This document shows positions 1 to 5,810 of a DNA stretch of 25,559 nucleotides, in pieces; position 1 is the stretch's first letter, and the number at the start of each line of letters is the position of its first letter. Below the pieces are notes generated by a model that was not told where the DNA came from, did not search any database, and worked only from the letters and a program-made list of their open reading frames with translations. Origin of the DNA: a virus. The stretch spans positions 1 through 25,559 of the IMG/VR virus record IMGVR_UViG_3300035145_002391. The stretch is one strand, 5' to 3'. Made by a program: the position numbers and the translations under genes.

Positions 1-233
1 GCGGTATGGAAACAATAGGTTCAGCAGAGAGATCTACAGATGTTGATCAAATGCGTGATACATTTCACACTATAACAAATGGTGCATATAGCAATCTACT
101 GTACGAACTATTTTCAAAAGAACGTGTTGAAGCAGAACTTGAAAAGTTTTTAGAGTTTGACTTCTTCCCAAGAGTCGGGGGCGGTATTGGAATGACTAGA
201 ATGATTGCCGCACTAGACAAGTTAGAAGGTTAA
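1..233 (+). CDS. Class II synthetase-like protein (AsnRS/AsnA type), 3' fragment
   Basis: This is the C-terminal end of a gene that starts before the window: the frame is open from base 3 and the first ATG, at 6, lies inside the domain. About 76 residues remain. The fragment GGGIGMTR near the end is a class II motif 3 with the catalytic arginine; it is very close to the GGGIGQSR motif of asparagine synthetase AsnA and related to the motif 3 of asparaginyl-tRNA synthetases. ETIGSAERS resembles the G-S-E-R segment of Asn/Asp-specific enzymes. Only about 12 residues follow motif 3, which is shorter than usual. Known members activate aspartate or asparagine with ATP; which reaction this one performs cannot be decided from the fragment. 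It ends six bases before a tRNA with an Asn anticodon, so a role in charging that tRNA is an attractive inference. Confidence 0.7.
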   Translation, partial: GMETIGSAERSTDVDQMRDTFHTITNGAYSNLLYELFSKERVEAELEKFLEFDFFPRVGGGIGMTRMIAALDKLEG

Positions 234-239
234 TTATAA

Positions 240-340
240 TCTGGGGTGGTGGAAATGGTAGACACGCATGATTGTTTCTCATGTGCCAAATGTACTGCAA
301 TATATTTAGCGTGAAGGTTCGAGTCCTTCCCCCAGAGCCA
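240..340 (+). tRNA. Class II (long variable arm) tRNA with anticodon GUU (Asn), leucine-like body
   Basis: A complete cloverleaf can be drawn. Acceptor stem 240-246/330-336 (TCTGGGG/CCCCAGA), discriminator G337 and encoded CCA 338-340. D arm 249-265 with the Leu-type GGTAGAC loop. Anticodon stem 267-271/279-283 and loop TTGTTTC (272-278), giving anticodon GTT at 274-276. The long variable arm has a 7-bp stem, 288-294/301-307, with a 6-base loop. T arm 313-329 (GAAGG TTCGAGT CCTTC). Body layout matches bacterial tRNA-Leu almost position for position. However, U1:A72, G73 and the GUU anticodon are features of tRNA-Asn. Position 37 is U where a purine is expected. It has no recognisable promoter of its own and probably reads through from the upstream synthetase-like gene. 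Confidence 0.85.
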
Positions 341-357
341 ATTTTTTCCAAAAAAGG

Positions 358-386
358 TTGACTTTTATAAATAGAGATACTATATT
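358..386 (+). promoter_or_regulatory. Sigma70-type promoter for leader peptide and tRNA-Trp/Cys
   Basis: TTGACT (358-363) and TATATT (381-386) are separated by exactly 17 bp, predicting a start near 393. A/T tracts lie just upstream (341-355). The promoter sits between the GUU tRNA and the leader ORF, so the leader-terminator-tRNA unit can be transcribed separately from the synthetase gene. A T4-late-like box lies inside the spacer. Confidence 0.7.
366..373 (+). promoter_or_regulatory. Late promoter box TATAAATA
   Basis: Exact match to the T4 late promoter octamer, placed about 6 bases before a predicted start near 379-380. It lies within the spacer of the sigma70-type promoter, so the tRNA leader could be transcribed both early and late. 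With only eight AT-rich bases, a chance match is possible. Confidence 0.45.
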
Positions 387-415
387 AGTATTATTAACAA
401 AGAAGGAATATTTAC

Positions 416-463
416 ATGATTAAGACTATCAGAACAAATATTAATTGTTGGCCTCCAGGTTAG
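416..463 (+). CDS. Leader peptide MIKTIRTNINCWPPG (15 aa), putative attenuator
   Basis: A 15-codon ORF with a strong Shine-Dalgarno (AGAAGGAA, 401-408) 7 bases before its ATG. It ends in TAG at 461-463, well before an intrinsic terminator at 497-533. The peptide contains Asn (437-439, 443-445), Cys (446-448) and Trp (449-451) codons, then Pro-Pro-Gly-stop. Asn, Cys and Trp are exactly the identities of the three tRNA genes around it. The bases overlapping its stop (459-466) are complementary to the 5' arm of the terminator. Together this is the layout of a classical amino-acid attenuator such as trpL, but its targets would be tRNA genes. The Pro-Pro-Gly end is a known EF-P-dependent stalling sequence and may add a second pause. 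I do not recognise the peptide from a known family. Confidence 0.75.
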   Translation: MIKTIRTNINCWPPG

Positions 464-507
464 GGGTATGTCTTGACGTGAATTTTCAACGTTGTTAAGC
501 CCCTAGT
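459..507 (+). promoter_or_regulatory. Putative antiterminator pairing (459-466 with 500-507)
   Basis: GTTAGGGG (459-466) can pair with CCCCTAGT (500-507): six Watson-Crick pairs and two G-U pairs. This would tie up the 5' arm of the terminator (497-505). A ribosome at the leader stop codon would cover 459-466 and leave the terminator free to form. A ribosome stalled on the Cys or Trp codons (446-451) would leave 459-466 accessible. The loop also contains a small ACGT/ACGT hairpin (476-479/489-492). Confidence 0.55.
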
Positions 508-533
508 AATTAGTTTTATTAGGGGCTTTTTTT
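497..533 (+). terminator. Intrinsic terminator upstream of tRNA-Trp
   Basis: AAGCCCCTA (497-505) pairs perfectly with TAGGGGCTT (520-528), a 9-bp stem with four consecutive G-C pairs plus one more. It is followed by an unbroken run of seven T (527-533). The T-tract ends immediately before the first base of tRNA-Trp (534), so any transcript that stops here excludes the two downstream tRNAs. Confidence 0.9.
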
Positions 534-607
534 GTCGGTGAAGTGTTACGGTAGCACATCAGTCTCCAAAACTGAAGGCCGGGGTTCGACTCCCTGCACC
601 GATGCCA
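534..607 (+). tRNA. tRNA-Trp (CCA)
   Basis: Cloverleaf: acceptor 534-540/597-603 (GTCGGTG/CACCGAT, closing G1:U72 wobble), D stem GTGT/GCAC, anticodon stem TCAGT/ACTGA with loop CTCCAAA (anticodon CCA), four-base variable loop, T arm CGGGG TTCGACT CCCTG, discriminator G604 and encoded CCA 605-607. G73 fits bacterial tRNA-Trp. The G1:U72 pair and an A at position 8 (usually U) are unusual. The gene starts directly after the terminator T-tract and is separated from tRNA-Cys by one base, so both are probably cut from one precursor. Confidence 0.9.
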
Positions 608-608
608 A

Positions 609-682
609 CACCTAGTGGCAGAATGGCTATGCAACGGACTGCAACTCCGTGTATGGGGGTTCGATTCCCTCCTAGGTGTCCA
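609..682 (+). tRNA. tRNA-Cys (GCA)
   Basis: Acceptor 609-615/672-678 (CACCTAG/CTAGGTG), D arm GCA...TGC, anticodon stem ACGGA/TCCGT with loop CTGCAAC (anticodon GCA), T arm GGGGG TTCGATT CCCTC, discriminator U679 and encoded CCA 680-682. U73 is the main tRNA-Cys identity element, so the assignment is firm. It follows tRNA-Trp after a single base and precedes the ligase promoter by 7 bases. Confidence 0.93.
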
Positions 683-689
683 ATTTCGG

Positions 690-717
690 TTGACATATTA
701 GTGTAATGTGTTATAAT
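690..717 (+). promoter_or_regulatory. Consensus sigma70 promoter of DNA ligase gene
   Basis: Perfect TTGACA (690-695) and TATAAT (712-717) with a 16-bp spacer. The predicted start near 724 gives a 5' leader of about 23 bases containing GAAGAGG (735-741) before the ligase ATG at 747. This makes ligase expression independent of the tRNA attenuator. Confidence 0.85.
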
Positions 718-746
718 GTATAAAATTAGGCAATGAAGAGGCAATT

Positions 747-2075
747 ATGAGAACACAACCACAAACAATTATAGCAAAACTCGAAGCAGATAATTCTAGA
801 CTTGCAAAAGAGGCAGTTATAGAAGAAGCTATGAACGAGGGCTTAGATGAATTTTTCGAAGGTGTCAAAATGGCACTTGATCCACTTGTTACATTTGGTG
901 TAAAGCAAGTTCCTGAAAAAGAAGAAAATGAAGTTTTAACACCACAAGGTCTTGCATGGCCTACCTTTAAAGAATTAGCACGTAAACTAATTGATAGGCA
1001 ACTTACAGGTCACAATGCTAGAGATGCAATTATACTTTGTAAAGATCTTGCAACAGCAGAACAGTGGAATATGTTTTATCGTAGAATCTTAATCAAAGAT
1101 CTACGTTGCGGTGTTTCAGAAAAAACTGTAAACAAAATTGCAAAGAAATTTCCGCAGTATGCTATCCCAACATTTACTTGCCCACTTGCACATGACAGTG
1201 CTAACCATGAAAAGAAAATGGTAGGTAAGAAACAAATTGAAATCAAACTAGATGGCGTAAGAGTTATTACTATTATCCGTGGCAATAAAGTAGAGATGTT
1301 TTCTCGTAACGGAAAACAGTTTCACAACTTTGGTCATATCATTGCAGAGATTGAAGAAGTTATTTCACAAAAGCCTGCTCCGTATGATCTTGTTTTAGAT
1401 GGTGAAGTAATGAGTGCAAACTTCCAAGACCTTATGAAGCAAGTGCATCGTAAAGACGGGAAACAATCAGATGATGCTGTATTGCATTTGTTTGACATGT
1501 GTCCTTTAGAAGACTTCCAAAAAGGTATTTGGGATAAACCACAATCTTTTAGAAGTCAAGCAGTTAAGGCTTGGGTAGAACAGAATGCAAGCGTTTTACA
1601 GCACGTACAAGCACTTGAATGGGAAGATGTGGATCTAAGTACTGCTGAAGGACAAGAACGCTTTGTAGAGCTTAATAAAGCGGCTGTAGACGGTGGTTAC
1701 GAAGGTGTAATGATAAAAGACGTAGATGCACCTTACGAGTGTAAAAGAACGCATAGTTGGTTGAAAGCTAAACCCTTTATAGAAATTACATTGAAAGTTG
1801 TTGCGGTCGAAGAAGGCACAGGCCGTAATGAAGGAAGATTAGGTGCCATTATTGTAGAAGGAGAAGACGATGGATACAATTATCGCCTTAACTGTGGGAG
1901 CGGCTTCACTGATGCTCAACGTGATGAGTACTGGATTGAACGTGATAGTCTCGTTGGTCAGCTAGTTGAGATTAGAGCAGATGCTAGAACAAAGTCTCAG
2001 GATAGTGAAACGTATAGTCTTAGGTTTCCAAGGTTCAAAACGTTCCGAGGATTTGAGCCAGGGGAGAAAATCTAA
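747..2075 (+). CDS. ATP-dependent DNA ligase (T4 gp30-like)
   Basis: Seals 5'-phosphate/3'-OH nicks in DNA using ATP through a ligase-AMP intermediate, for phage replication, recombination and repair. The nucleotidyltransferase motifs are all visible: motif I E-I-K-L-D-G-V-R with the adenylated lysine at about residue 167, RNG at about 187-189, LDGE at about 217-220, YEGVMIK at about 318-324 and SWLKAKP at about 337-343. The remaining roughly 90 residues form the OB-fold domain. The N-terminal 150 residues match the helical DNA-binding region of gp30-type enzymes. At 442 residues it is slightly shorter than T4 gp30 (487). The start is fixed by the SD and the consensus promoter just upstream. 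Confidence 0.95.
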   Translation: MRTQPQTIIAKLEADNSRLAKEAVIEEAMNEGLDEFFEGVKMALDPLVTFGVKQVPEKEENEVLTPQGLAWPTFKELARKLIDRQLTGHNARDAIILCKDLATAEQWNMFYRRILIKDLRCGVSEKTVNKIAKKFPQYAIPTFTCPLAHDSANHEKKMVGKKQIEIKLDGVRVITIIRGNKVEMFSRNGKQFHNFGHIIAEIEEVISQKPAPYDLVLDGEVMSANFQDLMKQVHRKDGKQSDDAVLHLFDMCPLEDFQKGIWDKPQSFRSQAVKAWVEQNASVLQHVQALEWEDVDLSTAEGQERFVELNKAAVDGGYEGVMIKDVDAPYECKRTHSWLKAKPFIEITLKVVAVEEGTGRNEGRLGAIIVEGEDDGYNYRLNCGSGFTDAQRDEYWIERDSLVGQLVEIRADARTKSQDSETYSLRFPRFKTFRGFEPGEKI

Positions 2076-2110
2076 CCTAGTGCGTTGGGATTTAGAAAAA
2101 GAAGGTTAGA
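2071..2110 (+). repeat. 8-bp inverted repeat around the ligase stop
   Basis: TCTAACCT (2071-2078) and AGGTTAGA (2103-2110) are perfect inverted copies separated by 24 bases and include the ligase stop codon. No T-tract follows, so it is not a standard intrinsic terminator. It may be an mRNA 3'-end hairpin or chance. Confidence 0.35.
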
Positions 2111-2155
2111 ATAATCAGAATAGTTTATGGTTGTCTTTAGGCTATTAAATAACTG

Positions 2156-2344
2156 ATGGCTATAAAAAAATACCACATACTCGATTCTACAAAGAAGAGG
2201 GTAGAAAGTAATTTACCTGATCAAACTCATGTTGATACTGTAATTGCTTTTCTAAAAGAACAAAATCCACATGAAAAATATACAGTAGAGGAGGAAACTG
2301 TCTATACAGTAAAAGGTTTAGGCAGAGATCCAGATCTTCACTAA
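2156..2344 (+). CDS. Small hypothetical protein (62 aa)
   Basis: Begins MAIKKYHILDSTKK and ends GLGRDPDLH; charged and soluble with no membrane segment or cysteine. The family is not recognised. There is no clear SD upstream; instead an ATTAAATA box (2144-2151) lies four bases before the ATG, which would fit a leaderless or nearly leaderless late transcript. Its stop overlaps the next tiny ORF in a TAATG. Confidence 0.7.
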   Translation: MAIKKYHILDSTKKRVESNLPDQTHVDTVIAFLKEQNPHEKYTVEEETVYTVKGLGRDPDLH

Positions 2345-2430
2345 TGAATAGAGAAGAAGTTATAGCATGGCAGGCAACTCATGTTGATGATCCTTGTGAC
2401 GATTGTACACACTGGATAGGATACATTTGA
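2344..2430 (+). CDS. Tiny ORF (28 aa) with Cys/His/Trp-rich end
   Basis: The ATG overlaps the preceding stop by one base (TAATG), a coupling used at several other junctions here, which supports translation. The product runs MNREEVIAWQ to a tail containing CDDCTHW, so two cysteines and a histidine could bind a metal, though it is too short for a classical zinc finger. It ends 11 bases before the -35 box of the next promoter. Function unknown; it may be a genuine microprotein or a coupled remnant. Confidence 0.45.
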   Translation: MNREEVIAWQATHVDDPCDDCTHWIGYI

Positions 2431-2441
2431 GTCATTTTTTC

Positions 2442-2470
2442 TTGACAAAATACAACCTTTGCTATATACT
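2442..2470 (+). promoter_or_regulatory. Consensus sigma70 promoter of the 2495 gene
   Basis: TTGACA (2442-2447), 17-bp spacer, TATACT (2465-2470). The predicted start near 2477 rules out the earlier in-frame codon at 2459 and fixes the gene start at ATG 2495, which has AGGAGAG (2484-2490) upstream. Confidence 0.85.
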
Positions 2471-2494
2471 GCTATAAACAATCAGGAGAGTTTC

Positions 2495-3787
2495 ATGGCA
2501 TTACCAAAACGAACAAAGAAGAAAGTTGTCAGAGGAGCGCCAAGAGTACGGCGTGGTGATAAATTAAAAGCACCGAGTTGGGATGGATGGGAAGAATGGA
2601 GTGGTGAGCAATTTCATAGATTCCGTGATGCTAGTCGTGCTTTTTACTATGAAAACTATAAAGCCGCTGATTTGTATCCACATACCTACAAGTGGATGAA
2701 AGAAAACGGATATACTGCTGAACAAATTAGACAAGCAAAAGCCGCTCCTAGTTATGAATTAAGTATTACTGCCGCTATAGTTGCAAAGCAACTGCTAGAT
2801 GGCATGCCCGATTATAATGCAAAACAAAATGAATATTGGGAAAGCCTGCCTGGCACAATGGGCAGTGTACAGCCTGCTTCAGTATTCTTAAAACAACGAA
2901 TTGAACGTGCAATTGAAGTTGGTAGCAAAGTTGTAGAAGTCAAGAAAGAAGAAGAAAAGGCAAAGAAAGATGTGTATGTGCCTAGTATACAAGAGCGTAT
3001 ACGTGACCAAGCATATATACAAAGCGAAGCAATTGAAGATTGGTTAGAAGGTTGGTTAGTTGACCCAAAGTCATTTGACCCGAAAGGGTTCGACTTCAAA
3101 AAACACTTTTCAGATAAAGGTGTTACACAGGCACATGCTAGAAAGTTAAAAACATTCTATGTAGATGCTCTAGTAGACTTTGATGAATTAGAACGATATC
3201 CTACAGCAGGACAATTGAAAAAAATGAGTGAGCTTGATCAAGATTTGTGGGCTCAACTCAAAGAAGGTTATTCACATATCAAGAAAGCAGACATCAAAAA
3301 CTATCGTATTGCAATAGGAGAACTTATAACAGCATTAGATTTTGTAATTGATAGTGCAAAAGCAACACGCAAGCCACGTAAACCGAAGGTATACAGTGCT
3401 GATAAACTTGTTGCAAAATTAAAGTACCTCAAAGTTGATGACAAGTATAAACTTGCAAGTATTGATCCTTCACAAATTATCGGTGCAAATGAGCTGTGGG
3501 TTTTTAATGTTAAAACTAGAAAATTAGGCAAATATATTGCTAGTAATATAGATCCAAAAGGCATGCAACGAGAAGGTAGTGGACTCAGTGTAAAAGGCAC
3601 CACTATTCAAGGATATGACGAATCATTAAGTTTACAAAAAACGCTTAGAAAACCTCCAGAGCAATTGAAAGAATTCAAAGACGCAGGAAAAGTCAAATTA
3701 CGTAAGTTTTTAGATGAAATAGCAACAACCGACACAAAGCTCAATGGAAGAATAAATCCTGAAACTGTGCTACTTAAGGTTTCTTGA
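2495..3787 (+). CDS. Basic, lysine-rich hypothetical protein (430 aa)
   Basis: Start ATG 2495 has a strong SD (AGGAGAG) and follows a consensus promoter. The N-terminus is very basic (ALPKRTKKKVVRG...RVRRGDK), followed by an aromatic W-D-G-W-E-E-W stretch, a charged helical segment around residues 145-160 (V-K-K-E-E-E-K-A-K-K) and alternating basic and acidic helices. No signal peptide, membrane segment or catalytic motif is visible. The basic N-terminus suggests nucleic acid binding, and the sigma70-type promoter suggests early or middle expression, but neither proves a role. I do not recognise the family. Its stop overlaps a late promoter box serving the next gene. Confidence 0.8.
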   Translation: MALPKRTKKKVVRGAPRVRRGDKLKAPSWDGWEEWSGEQFHRFRDASRAFYYENYKAADLYPHTYKWMKENGYTAEQIRQAKAAPSYELSITAAIVAKQLLDGMPDYNAKQNEYWESLPGTMGSVQPASVFLKQRIERAIEVGSKVVEVKKEEEKAKKDVYVPSIQERIRDQAYIQSEAIEDWLEGWLVDPKSFDPKGFDFKKHFSDKGVTQAHARKLKTFYVDALVDFDELERYPTAGQLKKMSELDQDLWAQLKEGYSHIKKADIKNYRIAIGELITALDFVIDSAKATRKPRKPKVYSADKLVAKLKYLKVDDKYKLASIDPSQIIGANELWVFNVKTRKLGKYIASNIDPKGMQREGSGLSVKGTTIQGYDESLSLQKTLRKPPEQLKEFKDAGKVKLRKFLDEIATTDTKLNGRINPETVLLKVS

Positions 3788-3793
3788 TAAATA
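3786..3793 (+). promoter_or_regulatory. Late promoter box GATAAATA (fibre gene)
   Basis: Seven of eight bases match T4 late TATAAATA, and it is followed by C as in many T4 late promoters. The ATG of the next gene is at 3799, five bases after the box, so transcription would start at or very near that ATG. No SD is present between them. Confidence 0.6.
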
Positions 3794-3798
3794 CTTAC

Positions 3799-4908
3799 AT
3801 GAGCAAGATCGATCAAAAATTATCAGAAATGCGTAATGGATTTGAGGCTGTTTCACAAGCAGTTGAAGCCATTGCCAAAAAAACACCAAGTGCGCCTGAT
3901 GTATCTGGAATATTAGACAGAAGTTTATCAGGCAACAAAATCCAAGGCGGCAGAATTGCAGAATTTAGTAGTGCAGGTATAAAAGATACAGCAAGCGATT
4001 ATATACTAAATGTAACAGATAATGGTATCACAGTTGATACAGCTCGTATAAACAACATTGCAAACGCTCTTAATGTAAATGGTAATTTAACAGTAGCAGG
4101 TGAAGTTCATGCTACAAGGTTACACGTAGATGAAGTAGTTGCGGATATAAGAAACGAAACAACTAGCAATTTAGAATTCCGTGCAGAAGGCGGAAGTGTA
4201 AGTAATAAAGGCTTGATATGGGCAGGCGAAGGCAACACACGACAGTTTACTATGCAAGGAGACAGACTGTTTAGTAGTAACAGTATTGATCTACATAAAG
4301 ATCAAAGTTTCAAGATTGCAAATAGATCAGTGTTGTCAAGAACTGCATTAGGACAAGAAGTTACACAAAGTTCGTTGACAACTGTAGGCATTTTACAGAA
4401 TCTATCTGTAGAAGGAAATTTAACAGTAGACAACTATGTTTATTGGGACAGTGATACAATGCGTTTAGGCATTGGTCTTGATAATCCAAATGGTGCATTA
4501 AGCGTTGGATCATTAGAACATGAATTTGTTGTAGATTACAATGAAGTAGGAACATTCAAATTAGGAACATGGACTACAAGCGAACTTAATATTATTACAG
4601 ACAATACTACTAGAATACATGTAGATGATACTGGTGCAATTACTTTGAATAATAAAGTAAGTGTACAAGGTAAACTAGGTGTTAATGTAAGTAACTTTGG
4701 TGACGATGCTGATATTACAACAGCAGGACCAATAAAAATGCAAGGTAAAAAAATGCAAGTTGGTTCAGATACACCTACAGAAGGTTCTTATAGAGTAGGC
4801 GACATTGTTTGGAATACTTCACCGAGACCAACTGGCTATGTTGGTTGGATATGTGTCCGAGAAGGCACGCCTGGCGAATGGAAACCTTTCGGTCAAATAG
4901 CATCATAA
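3799..4908 (+). CDS. Tail-fibre-like structural protein (369 aa)
   Basis: Begins MSKIDQKLSEMRNGFEAVSQ, a short helical N-terminus. Then come fibre-type beta repeats such as NALNVNGNLTVAG and NLSVEGNLTVDNYVYWDS, with many Asn, Thr, Gly and Val residues. The C-terminal tail GDIVWNTSPRPTGYVGW and PGEWKPFGQI is typical of phage fibre or spike C-termini. It likely trimerises and binds the host surface or caps the fibre; this is inferred from composition. An upstream TTG at 3784 is in frame, but the ATG at 3799 fits the late promoter box better. Confidence 0.75.
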   Translation: MSKIDQKLSEMRNGFEAVSQAVEAIAKKTPSAPDVSGILDRSLSGNKIQGGRIAEFSSAGIKDTASDYILNVTDNGITVDTARINNIANALNVNGNLTVAGEVHATRLHVDEVVADIRNETTSNLEFRAEGGSVSNKGLIWAGEGNTRQFTMQGDRLFSSNSIDLHKDQSFKIANRSVLSRTALGQEVTQSSLTTVGILQNLSVEGNLTVDNYVYWDSDTMRLGIGLDNPNGALSVGSLEHEFVVDYNEVGTFKLGTWTTSELNIITDNTTRIHVDDTGAITLNNKVSVQGKLGVNVSNFGDDADITTAGPIKMQGKKMQVGSDTPTEGSYRVGDIVWNTSPRPTGYVGWICVREGTPGEWKPFGQIAS

Positions 4909-4926
4909 AATAATGAAAAGACAGAG

Positions 4927-4934
4927 AGTAAATA
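4927..4934 (+). promoter_or_regulatory. Weak late-promoter-like box AGTAAATA
   Basis: Six of eight bases match TATAAATA and a C follows. It is 30 bases upstream of the ATG at 4964, with an SD between them. Similar GTAAATAC boxes occur before 20580 and on the minus strand before 9454. Confidence 0.3.
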
Positions 4935-4963
4935 CTCTTGCTAAAAGGCAAGGAGGCAAACGT

Positions 4964-5269
4964 ATGTGGGAAAAAATAGTTAGGCAAATAAAATGGTGGA
5001 AATATGCCGCGTGGACACTACCGTTCATAGCGGTTTTCCTATTAATCAGTTCGGAGTTATTAGGCGGTGACTGGAAGGCTAAAGTTATATGTGGTGTAAT
5101 TACCCTGTTTTTATTAGTAAGTGTATTTTGGTGGTGGTGGTGTGTGGATAAAATAAAAATAATCTTCGCATATCAAAAAGCAAATGAACTAACATTCAAA
5201 GAAGTATTAAAAGAAATACGCGAAACAAAAAAGATGTTTGAAAATGACAAGGATAATTGGCAACGGTGA
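4964..5269 (+). CDS. Small membrane protein with two transmembrane helices (101 aa)
   Basis: ATG 4964 is chosen because AGGAGG (4951-4956) sits 7 bases upstream; an in-frame ATG at 4913 lacks an SD. Two hydrophobic helices are visible (about residues 15-32, and 40-60 ending in VFWWWWCVDK), followed by a cytosolic charged, probably coiled-coil tail (EVLKEIRETKKMFENDKD). Four consecutive tryptophans at the membrane edge are notable. A holin- or inner-membrane-associated role is possible but not supported by a specific motif. The 3' end overlaps the next gene by 26 bases. Confidence 0.7.
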   Translation: MWEKIVRQIKWWKYAAWTLPFIAVFLLISSELLGGDWKAKVICGVITLFLLVSVFWWWWCVDKIKIIFAYQKANELTFKEVLKEIRETKKMFENDKDNWQR

Positions 5270-5810
5270 AAGTAGGTTAGGAGTTGACATTGGTCAATGC
5301 CAAGATGTGGTGGTAGGATGTAATGCCATACACAGAGATTTTGCTGTAGATCATTTAGTGTGTGTTGATAGACGAATGGTTAAAGACGCACAATTAAATA
5401 ATTTCCAAGGAAAAATATACACAAGAAAAGATTGGGTTGGACAATTTGTCGATGTAGAAATTGTCCCTGATCTTCCTTATAAAGGCTTAAAAAGATGGGA
5501 CGAGCCATTCCAATGGGGAAGCGGACCTTATGCAGTTCTACTAGGATGTTTATTGTCTGAAGATATACATATGCTTGGGTTTGATTTGCATAGCAAAACT
5601 AAAACAGTTAATAACATTTACAAAGGCACAACCGGTTACGATGCAGAAGACAGACATGCTGTTGATCCAAGATATTGGATACATCAAATAGGAATGGTGT
5701 TCAAACACTTTCCTAATCACAAATTTACAATATACAATGATGAATGGATACTACCAGAATCCTGGAATTTTCCAAATGTTTCACTTGACAAGATAAGTAA
5801 TTTCGTGTAA
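5244..5810 (+). CDS. Rossmann-like protein of unknown function (188 aa)
   Basis: The likely start is ATG 5244 (MTRIIGNGESRLGVDI); a TTG two codons earlier is less likely. An N-terminal strand and glycine turn (RIIGNGESR), then VVGCNAIHRDF, HLVCVDRRM, and a later IHMLGFDLHSK give a Rossmann-type alternating pattern. The layout recalls the sugar or nucleotide-binding folds of DUF115 or sialyltransferase-like proteins; this is a weak similarity by eye. It overlaps the membrane protein gene upstream and lies near a GT-A glycosyltransferase, so a role in modifying glycans or nucleotides is possible. Its 3' end contains the promoter of the QueD-like gene. Confidence 0.65.
   Translation: MTRIIGNGESRLGVDIGQCQDVVVGCNAIHRDFAVDHLVCVDRRMVKDAQLNNFQGKIYTRKDWVGQFVDVEIVPDLPYKGLKRWDEPFQWGSGPYAVLLGCLLSEDIHMLGFDLHSKTKTVNNIYKGTTGYDAEDRHAVDPRYWIHQIGMVFKHFPNHKFTIYNDEWILPESWNFPNVSLDKISNFV

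Noticed and set aside
274-276. Anticodon of the first tRNA being misread because of an intron or shifted loop
   Set aside because: The 5-bp anticodon stem is perfect and the loop has exactly seven bases with U33; no intron-like insertion is present.
341-357. Hairpin from the TTTTTT and AAAAAA tracts as a terminator after the first tRNA
   Set aside because: The stem is only A-T pairs with a minimal loop and lacks a G-C core and T-tract; more likely an upstream A/T element of the promoter at 358.
2071-2110. Terminator after the ligase gene
   Set aside because: The inverted repeat is real, but it has a 24-base loop and no T-tract follows.
2459-2494. Upstream in-frame start for the 430-aa gene (ATG 2459)
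   Set aside because: It lies inside the promoter, before the predicted +1; ATG 2495 has a strong SD.
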